From Acidobacteriota bacterium (GTDB lineage Bacteria > Acidobacteriota > Terriglobia > Terriglobales > Acidobacteriaceae): DNA of 64,000 nt. The stretch covers positions 1 to 64,000 of the forward strand of contig JAJYVF010000006.1 of the NCBI GenBank assembly GCA_021792135.1, in the 5' to 3' direction. The notes beneath the pieces were generated by a model. It was not told where the DNA came from and did no database searches. It was given only the letters and a program-made list of their open reading frames with translations. Positions 35,133-44,023 of the stretch are shown one piece after another; position 1 is the stretch's first letter; every line of letters begins with the position of its first letter. The position numbers and the translations under genes were made by a program.

Positions 35133-36218
35133 TCAGTACCGCACGTGGGCCGATCGCGCATACGACAATCCCGCGTGCTTGAAATCGTCAATGTGGTAGC
35201 GGGTGAATTCGAACCCCGTCAGCTGGAAGAAACGCGGCCATCCGATCCGGTCGATCCACTCGCCCATTCGCTCGTAGCGGCGCGCCTCTCCACGGTACAC
35301 ATCCACGATCTTCGTTACCGCCTCCACAACTTCGGGCCAGCGCGGAGGATGGTTCGGCAGCCAGGGAATGACCAGCTTCGAGAAGCTGGGCTTGCTGCGC
35401 GCGTTGCTCACCTTGCCGCCCACCCAGATTGAAAGCCCGTCGTGCTCGGCATCGCTCAGCGGCATGGCCGGACACACGCTGAAGCAGTTGCCGCAGTACA
35501 TGCACTGCTCCTCGATCACCTCCACCGAAGGTTTGCCCTCCACCGTGGCCGCGCGAATCGCGCCGGTCGGGCAGGACGCGATCAGCGTCGGAACTTCGCA
35601 CACTTTGGGCAGCACCTCATGCTGAATCTGCGGCGGCCGGCGATGCACACCGAGGATGGCGATGTCGGAACAGTGCACCGCGCCGCACATATTAAGGCAA
35701 CAGGCCACGGCAATCCGCAGCTTGGCGGGCAGGTCCTCGTGCGTGAAGTGGTCGTTCAGCGCATCCATCACGCTCTTGACCAGTCCCGAGGCGTCGGTCG
35801 CCGCGGAGTGGCAGTGCACCCATCCCTGCGTGTGAACGATGTTGCTGATGGCATTGTTCGTGCCCCCGACAGGGATGCCCAGCGCTGCCAGTTCCTTCTT
35901 CAGCGGCTCGATCCTGGCAGGATCCTCCAGCAGGAATTCCACGTTGTTCCGGCTGGTGAAGCGCAGAGAGCCCCCGCAGTACCGATCGGCCAGGTCGGCA
36001 TAGCGGCGCAGCGTCTGGATGCTCAGCAGCCGCGGCGATCCGGCGCGGACGGTATAAAGCCGCTCGCCCGACTCGGCGATGTGACACAGGACACCCGGCG
36101 CCAGCGTCTCATGGTGCCTCCACTGCCCGTAGTTCCTCAGCACGATCGGCGGCAGGTACTTCTGATAACTCGGTGGACCAATGTCGGTCAGGCGCGACTG
36201 GACGGTAGCGGTGCTCAT
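35133..36218 (-). CDS. dsrB: Dissimilatory sulfite reductase subunit beta
   Basis: 361 aa, ATG overlapping the dsrA stop by 4 nt. The siroheme/cluster cysteines lie in [15 protein letters not shown] and CPTGAIR, and the inserted ferredoxin domain in [16 protein letters not shown]. DsrB holds the catalytic sirohaem that reduces sulfite; the product is passed to DsrC. Family phrases such as [12 protein letters not shown] and [20 protein letters not shown] (20 residues) are intact. Confidence 0.97.
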   Translation of the reverse strand: MSTATVQSRLTDIGPPSYQKYLPPIVLRNYGQWRHHETLAPGVLCHIAESGERLYTVRAGSPRLLSIQTLRRYADLADRYCGGSLRFTSRNNVEFLLEDPARIEPLKKELAALGIPVGGTNNAISNIVHTQGWVHCHSAATDASGLVKSVMDALNDHFTHEDLPAKLRIAVACCLNMCGAVHCSDIAILGVHRRPPQIQHEVLPKVCEVPTLIASCPTGAIRAATVEGKPSVEVIEEQCMYCGNCFSVCPAMPLSDAEHDGLSIWVGGKVSNARSKPSFSKLVIPWLPNHPPRWPEVVEAVTKIVDVYRGEARRYERMGEWIDRIGWPRFFQLTGFEFTRYHIDDFKHAGLSYARSAHVRY

Positions 36219-37429
36219 TGATCTCCCTCCTTCTCCGTCTGGAAGTAGATGTAGGGGTTGTCTCGCGGCGCCGCCACCATCTCCGGCACCGGATCGAGAC
36301 CGATGCCGTCGAGGAAGGCCGGCAGTCCCACCCGCTGGATCAGCTCTCCGATGCGCTCGCGGTTCGTTCCGTACTCGTCCCAGAAATCCCAGATGCGCTG
36401 CACCAGTTCCTTCAGCGTGTCCAGCAGCTCATCGGCGGGAACAAAGGGGATCAGCACCGAGGAGAGCAGAGCTCCCTGCACGATCGGCGCTTTCGCGCCG
36501 ATCAGGATGACAGCGCCCTTCTCCTTGCCCGGGCGCAGTGCCTTCGGCATCGCATTGATGCAGTGCATGCAGCGCACGCAGTCGCGGTTCTCGATGTGCA
36601 GCGCTCTGCCGTCCCAGTCCATGCATTTGCCGGGGCAGTTGCCGCAGACATCGCGCTGAATATTCAGCCCCGCAGCCGCATACTTCCCCACTTCCTCCTG
36701 GTCGATCTGAATATCGTCCTTCCAGGTCCCGATCACCGCCAGATCGGACCGCGCAATGGAAGCAACGCAGTCGTTGGGGCAACCGGAGCACTTGAACTTG
36801 AACTTGTAGGGAAACGCCGGACGGTGCAGCTCGTCCTGGTAGGTCATGGTGAGGTCATAGCAAAGCTTCATGGTGTCGAAGCACGCCCATTCGCAGCGGG
36901 CCATGCCCACGCAGCAGGAGGGCGTCCGCACCGCCGATCCGGAACCACCCAGATCAAATCCGGCGTGCGTCAGCTCCTGAAAGGTCGGCTCCAGCTGATC
37001 CGTCGTAGTTCCGAGCAGAATCATGTCGCCGGTCGATCCATGCATATTCGTCAGGCCGGATCCATGCCGCTCCCAGATATCGCACACTTTGCGAAGAGCT
37101 TCACTCGAATAGAACCACGCCGCCGGCTGGTTAACCCGCAAAGTGTGAAAGTGAGCAACCTTGGGAAACTGATCGCCAACGTCGCTGTATCTTCCTATAA
37201 CTCCCCCGCCATAACCAAGTACGCCCACGAGGCCCCCATGTTTCCAATGGCTCTTCTTCTCCTCGTAGGAAACCTCAAGCTGCCCCAGCAGATCGCGGGC
37301 GCTGTCATTCGCCTCAGCCGCGGATTTTATCTCCGTGACAAAGCTTGGCCATGGTCCTTCTTCCAGTTCGTCCAGAAGTTTTGTGGCTGGTTTTTCATTC
37401 GATCCCGAATTCCCGTTGTTATCCGCCAC
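36215..37429 (-). CDS. dsrA: Dissimilatory sulfite reductase subunit alpha
   Basis: 404 aa from GTG 37429, chosen because AAGGAG sits about 9 nt upstream and no ATG is better placed. Siroheme/[4Fe-4S] ligands are in [13 protein letters not shown] and [16 protein letters not shown]. The ferredoxin domain is in [13 protein letters not shown] and [15 protein letters not shown]. Forms the alpha2beta2 core with DsrB. First gene of a thirteen-gene operon with a CRP/FNR-type promoter about 100 nt upstream. Confidence 0.97.
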   Translation of the reverse strand: MADNNGNSGSNEKPATKLLDELEEGPWPSFVTEIKSAAEANDSARDLLGQLEVSYEEKKSHWKHGGLVGVLGYGGGVIGRYSDVGDQFPKVAHFHTLRVNQPAAWFYSSEALRKVCDIWERHGSGLTNMHGSTGDMILLGTTTDQLEPTFQELTHAGFDLGGSGSAVRTPSCCVGMARCEWACFDTMKLCYDLTMTYQDELHRPAFPYKFKFKCSGCPNDCVASIARSDLAVIGTWKDDIQIDQEEVGKYAAAGLNIQRDVCGNCPGKCMDWDGRALHIENRDCVRCMHCINAMPKALRPGKEKGAVILIGAKAPIVQGALLSSVLIPFVPADELLDTLKELVQRIWDFWDEYGTNRERIGELIQRVGLPAFLDGIGLDPVPEMVAAPRDNPYIYFQTEKEGDQ

Positions 37430-37500
37430 GGAGGGTCTCCTTTCATCGGAGTCGCGGATTGTGAAGGCTGACTCGGCAGTCGCCTGGATCGCGACTCCCA

Positions 37501-37544
37501 AGGGTACAGGTCGCAGAGATACTCATGCTGTGACTCCCGTCACA
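37501..37544 (-). promoter_or_regulatory. CRP/FNR-type operator with class II promoter for dsrA
   Basis: The palindrome TGTGACTCCCGTCACA is at 37529-37544. On the minus strand it is followed after exactly 22 nt by TACCCT (37501-37506), a TAnnnT -10-like hexamer, giving a transcript start about 65 nt before dsrA. On the plus strand no good hexamer lies at that distance, though TATAGA at 37558-37563 could serve dsrV. Confidence 0.72.
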
Positions 37545-37681
37545 GAGCTATCCGACTTATAGAGATTCCATGTAACCTTCGATACATAGCCTTTGTGCGG
37601 GCAGCCATGGCGAGCCGCATGTTCACCGTTAATCCGCAAACAATTGCCTGCTGCGTTAGGATCAACTCCGGAGTGACCACG

Positions 37682-38365
37682 GTGAATGAAGATCATCTCT
37701 GCTTTCCGATGATGGTGAAGATCAACGGACGCACCTGTGTGGTGGTCGGCGCGGGAAAGATAGCCCTGGGAAAGATACGCGGGCTCCTCGAGTGCGGAGC
37801 CCGCGTGGTGGTGATCAGCCCCCGCGCAGTGCGGCCCATCCAGGAACTGGCGCGCGCCGAATTGCTGCTCTGGCGCCGAACCGGCTTCTCCGCCGGCCAT
37901 CTGACCGGCGCTTTTCTGGCGATCGCTGCAACGAACTCCCCGGCAGCCAACCGCGCCGTCTATCGCGCCAGTGCGGCGCGCGGCATTCTCTGCAACAGCG
38001 TTGACGATCCTCCTCATTGCGACTTCTTCTATCCGGCCGTCGCGCGCCGCGGGTCTCTGCAGATCGCAGTCTCTACCGGCGGGCGCAGCCCTGCGCTGGC
38101 GGCACGGCTGCGACGTGACCTGGAGCTCCAGTTCGGCGAGGAATGGGCGGAATGGGTAGAGCACCTGGGCAGCGCTCGCCGCCAGCTGCTGGCCGCGAAG
38201 ATCCCGGAGAAAGAGCGCAGACGCCGCCTGATGCAGCAGGTTACGAATCGGGCTTTCCAGGCATTTCTGCGCAGGTCCGGGAGAACAGGGCGTACCGCCG
38301 GCGCACCGGCTGCCGGTGCTTCGAAGAAGACAAAGTCGCGGCTCAGTGCCACTCCCACTCGATGA
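37682..38365 (+). CDS. dsrV: DsrV, precorrin-2 dehydrogenase (siroheme synthase N-terminal type)
   Basis: 227 aa from GTG 37682, with GGAG 8 nt before it. The NAD-binding fold matches CysG-N/Met8p/SirC: FPMMVKINGRTCVVVGAGKIA, ECGARVVVISPRA, AFLAIAATNSPAANRAVY, GILCNSVDDPPHCDFFYPA. It oxidises precorrin-2 to sirohydrochlorin. With cobA (27968) this gives most of the siroheme branch. It is divergent from dsrA across a 252-nt promoter region, and its 3' end overlaps the convergent DsrK-like gene by 23 nt. Confidence 0.9.
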   Translation: MNEDHLCFPMMVKINGRTCVVVGAGKIALGKIRGLLECGARVVVISPRAVRPIQELARAELLLWRRTGFSAGHLTGAFLAIAATNSPAANRAVYRASAARGILCNSVDDPPHCDFFYPAVARRGSLQIAVSTGGRSPALAARLRRDLELQFGEEWAEWVEHLGSARRQLLAAKIPEKERRRRLMQQVTNRAFQAFLRRSGRTGRTAGAPAAGASKKTKSRLSATPTR

Positions 38366-39950
38366 ATCCCGGCTTCACATCGGTAGCCGCGTTGACGATC
38401 AGCTCGACCAGTCCGCCATACAGGATTCGGTTCTTTTCCCACAGGTCGTAGTAGGCAAGCATGTCGCGGAACTGGCCCTTGCAGTTGCTGCACGGGGCGC
38501 AGAGATATTTCGGTGTCGCCGGGTCGAGGCAGTCGGAGAACGCGGTAAGAACCTGATCCAGCTTCCTGCGTCCCGCCACATGGAAGCGCCAGTCCGAGAA
38601 GTTATTCCCGCTCATGATGGCGAAGCCACTGCCGCCGCCGCAGCAGTAGTTGTCGACGCCGTGCGGTTCCATCTCTCTGAACTGCGGGCAAAGAGCGCGC
38701 ACAATCTCCCGCTGTGGTTCCACCACACCCATCAGACGCACCAGGTTGCAGGGGTCGTGCAGAGTGACCGGGAAGTCGTTGCGCGTGGGGTCGAAGCGGA
38801 TCTTGCCGCCCAGCACGATGTCGCGGAGCAGTGGAAGGGAGCTCTCGCGCGGAACATTAAATTCGCCGGTCAGCATGCGGTCTGCGACGACGCACAGAGC
38901 CTTGTGCGCATGCCCGCATTCGCCCAGAACGACCCGCTTGACTCCCAGCTTGCGGGCTGCCTCCACATGCTTCAGCGCCACCCTCGCGAACTGTGCATCG
39001 TCGTACCACAGGCCGTAGTTAATCGAATCGTAGCCCGCCAGCTCCGAGGACATCGTCCAGCTCACGCCCGCCAGAGTCAGAATCAGCGCGAATGCTCCCG
39101 GATTTTCCGGCCACGCCATAATCTCGCCGGCGTTGTGGATGAGCAGAACATCGGCGCCATGTACATCCCACGGGGTATGGACCTCGATGCCCGTGCGCTC
39201 GCTGATGTCCTCATCGATGAACGCGACGTTGTCCTTCACGACCTCTGCGTTCATCCCTGTGGAAGAGCCGGCCTTCAGCTGCAGCATCGATCCCTGATCG
39301 TGCAGTTCGCGGGCCGCGATGCCCATCTCCTGGCTGAAGAGCTTGCGCAGTTCGTGGGCAACCAGGCCGTTGTCGCACCCGATGGGGCAGGCCTGGGCGC
39401 AGCGCCGGCAGAGGTTGCAGCGGTAGGAGAGCTCGATCAGCCGCGCCACCAGCGGCCAGTTCAGCCGGATATCCCCATGCTGCCAGGCGCTGAACAGCCC
39501 GCCGTGTTTCACGAACTTAAAGTACAGGCGGCGAAGAACTTCCGACCGGAACGTCGGCCGGTAGAGTTCGTTCCGCCCGCTGGCTTCGAAGATGTGGCAG
39601 GCATCGGCGCAGGTCTGGCATCCGGTGCAGTGCTCCATGGTCAGCAGCAGCGGCTGCAGGAAAGTCCAGTTGTTGGCCGCGCTGAACAGCTTCTCCAGTC
39701 CGGTGAGGAACTGCGCGACCAGCCTCTCCTCCTCTTGCGGCGACTTCGGCTGCGGGATGTTCACAGCGCAGGTGTCGTCGAGCCCGCATTCGTAGCGGTT
39801 GCGGCATTCCTCGCTGAGCGCAGGCGAGACCGGATCGTCCTTCTTGTCGGTCAGGGGCTCCGGCAGGGGCATGAGATCGGCGTTGCTGAGATGAATGAGC
39901 GGCTCGCGATCCGTGCGCGAGAAATCGTTCAGACTGACTCCCGGCCTCAT
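38343..39950 (-). CDS. DsrK/TmcB-like iron-sulfur protein (second DsrMK pair)
   Basis: 535 aa. HdrD-like layout: CTGCQTCADACHIF and CNLCRRCAQACPIG bind two [4Fe-4S] clusters, and the CCG-type cysteines are in HDPCNLVRLMGV, NYCCGGGSGF and CAPCSNCKGQ. It diverges clearly from the DsrK at 30510, with an acidic N-terminal extension containing CGLDDTC. It is paired with a membrane cytochrome b gene by a 4-nt overlap. TmcA and TmcD genes are not present here, so I call it a DsrK paralogue rather than TmcB. Confidence 0.85.
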   Translation of the reverse strand: MRPGVSLNDFSRTDREPLIHLSNADLMPLPEPLTDKKDDPVSPALSEECRNRYECGLDDTCAVNIPQPKSPQEEERLVAQFLTGLEKLFSAANNWTFLQPLLLTMEHCTGCQTCADACHIFEASGRNELYRPTFRSEVLRRLYFKFVKHGGLFSAWQHGDIRLNWPLVARLIELSYRCNLCRRCAQACPIGCDNGLVAHELRKLFSQEMGIAARELHDQGSMLQLKAGSSTGMNAEVVKDNVAFIDEDISERTGIEVHTPWDVHGADVLLIHNAGEIMAWPENPGAFALILTLAGVSWTMSSELAGYDSINYGLWYDDAQFARVALKHVEAARKLGVKRVVLGECGHAHKALCVVADRMLTGEFNVPRESSLPLLRDIVLGGKIRFDPTRNDFPVTLHDPCNLVRLMGVVEPQREIVRALCPQFREMEPHGVDNYCCGGGSGFAIMSGNNFSDWRFHVAGRRKLDQVLTAFSDCLDPATPKYLCAPCSNCKGQFRDMLAYYDLWEKNRILYGGLVELIVNAATDVKPGFIEWEWH

Positions 39951-40882
39951 TTCCGAACCTCCTGCGGGGGATCACCGGCGGCGATTTCCACCCAGCTCCT
40001 CTGCCCGTCGGCCCCCACATGCTTCGCTGCCCACGTGGGCCTGTATTGCAGGTTCTCCGCCATACGCCTCTCCAGCGCGCCGCCGCGCTCCATGCGCCGG
40101 TCGTCCCACCGCACTTCGTGCCAGGTGAAATACTTCGCGATGAAGTGCGACATATGCGTGAACGGAATATAGGCGGCCAGGGCGGAGGCGCAGACTACGC
40201 CGGCTCCAAGCAGCGGATGGATCGGGAGTGAGAGATCGAGGCGCAGCGCGCCGCGGACGATCTCCGCAGTGGCGGCGGCGTGGCCCGACACCAGCGTTCC
40301 CGCGATCAGAAGCCCAAACGTCGCCACGAAGAACAGAAGGTTGAAGATATCTGCCCCCTTCGTGTAGTTCCTCAGCCCGGGCTCGCGGACGCGGCTGATC
40401 AGGAGGAGGATAGCCCCGTCCACGATGACAACCGCCCCCGTGATTCCGATCCACGCGGCGGCCGTTGCGAGCCCCGCCGACACCGGAATAAGAGCAGCAT
40501 GCGCCGGCACAACGCCGGCAATCGCTGCCAGCGCGGCGGCCGCGATCGACAGATACAGGCCAGAGTGCAGGCAGAAGGAACTCACCCACAGGCGCCGGTT
40601 GGATTCCCACACGCTCCGGAGGAAGACAATCTCCTCCAACATTGCCGCCCACTCCCGAACGTGATGGTGCTCCTGGGGCTTGCGCCACGACTCCGCGGAT
40701 TCGAAATACGAGCCGCCATGTGCGGCATATTGCGGAGCTTCGTGCGGGACCGGATACAGTTCCCATCGCAGGTGGAAAGGAACCCGGGAATATTCGCGGA
40801 TACGAAGGAAGCAACCGATCAGAAAAACCAGCAGACCCGAGTAAATCGCCAGGTAAACCGCAATGGCCAACTCTGCCTCCAT
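39947..40882 (-). CDS. DsrM/TmcC-like haem b membrane protein (second DsrMK pair)
   Basis: 311 aa from ATG 40882. Helices near the N-terminus (AIAVYLAIYSGLLVFLIGCF) and four to five more (LWVSSFCLHSGLYLSIAAAA, FNLLFFVATFGLLIAGTLVS, VVCASALAAYIPFTHMSHFI) give a NarI-like fold with His ligands in HSGLY and THMSHF. Presumably a quinol-oxidising partner of the DsrK-like protein downstream. The pair has its own CRP/FNR-type promoter. Confidence 0.82.
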   Translation of the reverse strand: MEAELAIAVYLAIYSGLLVFLIGCFLRIREYSRVPFHLRWELYPVPHEAPQYAAHGGSYFESAESWRKPQEHHHVREWAAMLEEIVFLRSVWESNRRLWVSSFCLHSGLYLSIAAAALAAIAGVVPAHAALIPVSAGLATAAAWIGITGAVVIVDGAILLLISRVREPGLRNYTKGADIFNLLFFVATFGLLIAGTLVSGHAAATAEIVRGALRLDLSLPIHPLLGAGVVCASALAAYIPFTHMSHFIAKYFTWHEVRWDDRRMERGGALERRMAENLQYRPTWAAKHVGADGQRSWVEIAAGDPPQEVRK

Positions 40883-41393
40883 GCGACCGTTCGCGAGGAC
40901 AGTTGTAGCGCCAGGCGCCTCCCGCACACTGCTGTGCCGTCGGGACAGGGGACGCCGGCTTCAGGCCGAAACCCCTCTGACCATGGTCGCTGGATCTCTC
41001 CCGTGATCAGGGGACCGCCGGCAGTCGTGAAACTGTTCAGGATAGCCGTCCGCGGGGTGACTTCGAAGTGATCGCGGTCACAGTCGTCGGGCTCCACCGC
41101 GGAAGAGAACCTCTTGCGGGCTGTGCCGTCGTCCCCAGGATTCAGGCAGCAGAGTACCGATCAGCGACCATCATTCCGCGAACAACTCCGCGGGGCTGCC
41201 GGGATCGCGAAGTTCGTTGCCTTGCCGACTCTCTCATGTCGTGAAAACCCGTTGCATTCGTCGGCTTCGCAGCGGCACTGGCAGAGGTACAATTCCTCCG
41301 CTGCGGCGCCCTGCAGAGGAAATTCCGAACCGGCGCCAGCTGCTTCAGCGGAAACGGCCTGGCAGCTCCGGCAAACCGGGGTAAGGATCTGCC
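40883..41393. other. Divergent intergenic region
   Basis: 511 bp between the minus-strand DsrMK-like pair and the plus-strand cNMP-binding gene. Apart from the CRP/FNR-type site at 41067-41082 and its -10 at 41039-41044 I see no gene or strong hairpin. A GGTAAGGA ribosome-binding site lies at the right end for the plus-strand gene. Confidence 0.5.
41039..41082 (-). promoter_or_regulatory. CRP/FNR-type operator with class II promoter for the second DsrMK pair
   Basis: AGTGATCGCGGTCACA at 41067-41082 differs from TGTGA-N6-TCACA at one base. On the minus strand it is followed after exactly 22 nt by TATCCT (41039-41044), a good -10. The transcript would start about 150 nt before the DsrM-like gene. 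Confidence 0.68.
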
Positions 41394-42335
41394 ATGATGC
41401 ACACGCTGGAGACCGTTGTCAGGGAACAGCCATTTTTTCAGGGAATGAGAGATCAGGACATCCAGCTGATCGCCGGATGTTCCATGAACCTGCGCTTCGA
41501 CGCAGCCAGCATGATCTTCCGTGCGGGTGAACCCGCCGACTGCTTCTACCTCATCCGTGACGGTCAGGTGGCTGTGCAGCTCCCGGTCCCGCACAAAGGG
41601 ATGATTACGGTGCAGACTCTCGGAGAAGGAGAGGTACTCGGCTGGTCCTGGCTGCTCCCTCCGCATCGGTGGCATTTTGGCGCCAGGGTTCCGCGGACGA
41701 CGCGTGCTCTGGTCTTCGACGGTAAGTACGTCCGCACCAAATGCGACCAGGACCACGACCTCGGATATGCCATCTATACGAGGTTTAGGGAGGTGGCCGC
41801 CAGACGTCTGCAGGCAACGTTGCTGCAGTTGACGGACCTGTACGACATTCCTGGCCTGAACGCCGTTCACCGAACGGCATCTTCATCGGGCAGAGTCGAG
41901 GGGTTGCGTATTCCTCGGGCTTTCCCGGCGAACGGATTCAGTCTGGAACCGCGAGGCAGTGACAGTATCACGCGTCTGTTCGCTGACCGTGCCTCCCTGC
42001 GGTCTTTCGCAGAGGATCAGCAGCATAAGTCCGAGGATATATTCGAACTGTCGTCTGCTGAACGAACCGTAGCAGTCGCGACGCGCGCGCCGAGGTACCG
42101 AACAGCGATAAGAACCCGAGACGGGGCGGAGGATCCGGTGGTGATGCTGAACAAACAGAGCATGAGAACCTCCGGACGGCTCGGCCCCGCTCCCAATATG
42201 CTCTTCCTCCGCCTGGCTCGTCAGTGGTCAGGAATCAGTGATCTCCGGGCTCCGCGTGCAGTCTATTTCTTCACCACGCCGGCAGTTTCGCGCTCCTGCA
42301 TGGGAAGAAAGCGCCGGGTGCGGTGCCCGGTGTAG
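41394..42335 (+). CDS. Cyclic-nucleotide-binding domain protein without recognisable HTH
   Basis: 313 aa. Residues 1-151 are a cNMP-binding (Crp/Fnr sensor) domain: DAASMIFRAGEPADCFYLIRD, QTLGEGEVLGWSWLLPP, CDQDHDLGYAIYTRF and RRLQATLLQLTDLYD. That length is the whole protein in its HTH-less relatives. Residues 152-313 have no homologous look, are basic and low in structure, and overlap the end of the citrate synthase gene by 73 nt. The tail is probably read-through after loss of an old stop. It could sense redox or a nucleotide but, as it stands, cannot be assigned as the DNA-binding regulator of the nearby operators. Confidence 0.7.
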   Translation: MMHTLETVVREQPFFQGMRDQDIQLIAGCSMNLRFDAASMIFRAGEPADCFYLIRDGQVAVQLPVPHKGMITVQTLGEGEVLGWSWLLPPHRWHFGARVPRTTRALVFDGKYVRTKCDQDHDLGYAIYTRFREVAARRLQATLLQLTDLYDIPGLNAVHRTASSSGRVEGLRIPRAFPANGFSLEPRGSDSITRLFADRASLRSFAEDQQHKSEDIFELSSAERTVAVATRAPRYRTAIRTRDGAEDPVVMLNKQSMRTSGRLGPAPNMLFLRLARQWSGISDLRAPRAVYFFTTPAVSRSCMGRKRRVRCPV

Positions 42336-43573
42336 ATCTGCCGCGGCCGCGCGATCTTCTGTTCCGTATCGGTGAGCATCTCCTGCCATTGCGCAAGCCA
42401 CCCCACCGTGCGCGGGATGGCAAAAAGAACGGTAAACATTTCCGGCTTGAATCCCATCGCCTGGTAGATGATCCCCGAATAGAAATCGACATTGGGGTAC
42501 AGCTTCCGGCTGACAAAATAATCGTCCTGCAGCGCGATGTTCTCCAGTTCAAGGGCGATGTCCAGCTTCGGATTCCGTCCGGTAACCCGGAATACCTGCT
42601 CGGCCGTCCACTTGATGATTTTGGCGCGCGGATCGTAGTTCTTGTAGACCCGGTGCCCAAACCCCATCAGTTTCCCGTGTCCTTCTTTCACGCGCCGGAC
42701 ATAGGCGGGAATATTTTCCTTCGATCCGATCTCGTCGAGCATCTTCAGGACCTGTTCGTTGGCGCCTCCGTGCAGCGGGCCCGCCAGAGCTGCAGCCGCC
42801 GCGGCCACGCACAGATAAGGATCCGCGAGGGAGCTGCCTACGGAGCGCATCGCATTTGTACTGCAGTTTTGTTCGTGGTCCGCATGCAGAATGAACAGGA
42901 TGTCGAGAGCCCGGGCCAGCACGGGGTTGGCCGCATATTTGGGCTCGACCATCCTCCACAGCATGTTCATGAAGTTTTCGGTATAGCTCAGATCGTTGTC
43001 CGGGTAGACATAGGGAAATCCCACGCCATGGCGATAGGACATCGCGGCAATGGTCGGCATTTTCCCGATCAGCCTCTTGACCTGGTGCAGACGATTGGCC
43101 GGGTTCTGAACGTCCTTTGCCTGCGGATAAACCGCCGAGAGCGCAGCCACCGTGCTGACCAGCATGGACATGGGGTGGGCGTCGTAGCGGAAGCCTTCCA
43201 TGAACTTTCTGGTCGATTCATGAAGCATGCTGTGGTGCGTGATTTCATAGATCCAGGTATTCAGCTCCGCTTCGTTCGGCAGTTCTCCAAAGAGAAGCAG
43301 GTAGGCGACCTCGAGGAAGGTACAGTGCTCGGCCAGCACCTCGATGGGATAACCCCGATACTCCAGAATCCCTCGTTCGCCGTCGATGAACGTAACGCTG
43401 CTCCGGCAGGATGCGGTGTTCGTGAAAGCGGGATCGTAGGCCATGATCCCGAAGTCGTCGTTACTGGTTCGGATCTGACGCAGATCCATGGAACGGATAG
43501 TCCCGTCTTCGATTGGCAGGGTATACGTGCGATTCGTTCGATTGTCGGTAATAGTGAGGGTATCTGACGGCAC
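42263..43573 (-). CDS. gltA: Citrate synthase (type II)
   Basis: 436 aa if started at GTG 43573, which follows GGAGG by about 12 nt and gives the family-like start PSDTLTITDNRTNRTYTLPI (TTG 43576 is an alternative; the open frame continues to 43786 but without family resemblance). Catalytic parts are present: LHADHEQNCSTNAMR, AGPLHGGANE, MGFGHRVYKNYDPRA, NVDFYSGIIYQAMGF. Forms citrate from acetyl-CoA and oxaloacetate. Its shared promoter type with apr and dsr suggests coupling of carbon oxidation to sulfate reduction. Confidence 0.93.
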   Translation of the reverse strand: MPSDTLTITDNRTNRTYTLPIEDGTIRSMDLRQIRTSNDDFGIMAYDPAFTNTASCRSSVTFIDGERGILEYRGYPIEVLAEHCTFLEVAYLLLFGELPNEAELNTWIYEITHHSMLHESTRKFMEGFRYDAHPMSMLVSTVAALSAVYPQAKDVQNPANRLHQVKRLIGKMPTIAAMSYRHGVGFPYVYPDNDLSYTENFMNMLWRMVEPKYAANPVLARALDILFILHADHEQNCSTNAMRSVGSSLADPYLCVAAAAAALAGPLHGGANEQVLKMLDEIGSKENIPAYVRRVKEGHGKLMGFGHRVYKNYDPRAKIIKWTAEQVFRVTGRNPKLDIALELENIALQDDYFVSRKLYPNVDFYSGIIYQAMGFKPEMFTVLFAIPRTVGWLAQWQEMLTDTEQKIARPRQIYTGHRTRRFLPMQERETAGVVKK

Positions 43574-44023
43574 CAAGAGGGGGTCCCTCCCTTCTGAGAG
43601 ATCGCTCGTCCTGCCGGAATGCGCCACGGGCACGGGCGAGGCCCTTGCCGCAGGAGCACACCCCGGCACCTTAAGATTAGAAAGCGTCGGGGACCACTTT
43701 TGTCTGTGATTGCTGTCACAGGGAGGATCAAAGGAATGAAGCACCACGCCCCTCGTGACACCGAGAAGAAGCAAAGGCGAGCTCACCTCGGGAGCGTTGG
43801 GCGGTTAATTTAAGGAGGAGACGCACTCTGGCAGGAATTGCAGCGGGGCCGCTCTTGTCCCCCAACCTTGTAATTCAGGAGGTAAGCCGTCGCGGTTGAC
43901 ATGCCGGCCGGCAGGAGGCGATATTCTTGTGCATCTGTGCTGAGGCCTTGTTGTTCGATCTGGCCGAACCTGAGAGAGGAGCCCGCAGAGCCGTTTCCCG
44001 GCTCACGCCCGAAAGCACACACA
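43574..44023. other. Divergent intergenic region between citrate synthase and cyclase genes
   Basis: 450 bp. It holds the CRP/FNR-type site at 43705-43720 and -10 candidates for the minus-strand citrate synthase. For the plus-strand cyclase gene I see no clear promoter and only a weak ribosome-binding site. No RNA gene or repeat found. Confidence 0.45.
43674..43720 (-). promoter_or_regulatory. CRP/FNR-type operator and promoter for citrate synthase
   Basis: Perfect TGTGATTGCTGTCACA at 43705-43720. On the minus strand the best hexamer is TAATCT at 43674-43679, 25 nt beyond the site; at 22 nt there is only TTCTAA. The spacing is thus slightly longer than at the other three operators. The start of transcription would be about 95 nt before the proposed GTG. 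Confidence 0.62.

Noticed and set aside
38316-40172. Long plus-strand open frame (618 codons) over the second DsrK-like gene
   Set aside because: Antisense shadow; the minus strand encodes a clear HdrD-like protein with conserved cysteines.
38343-40882. Calling the second pair tmcB/tmcC
   Set aside because: The cytochrome c3 (TmcA) and TmcD genes are absent in the neighbourhood; sequence alone does not separate a DsrMK paralogue from Tmc.
41394-42335. Assigning the cNMP-binding protein as the regulator that binds the four operators
   Set aside because: No helix-turn-helix is visible, so direct DNA binding cannot be supported.
43574-43786. N-terminal extension of citrate synthase up to 43786
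   Set aside because: It would place the operator and -10 inside the gene and does not resemble citrate synthase; a ribosome-binding site fits a start near 43573.
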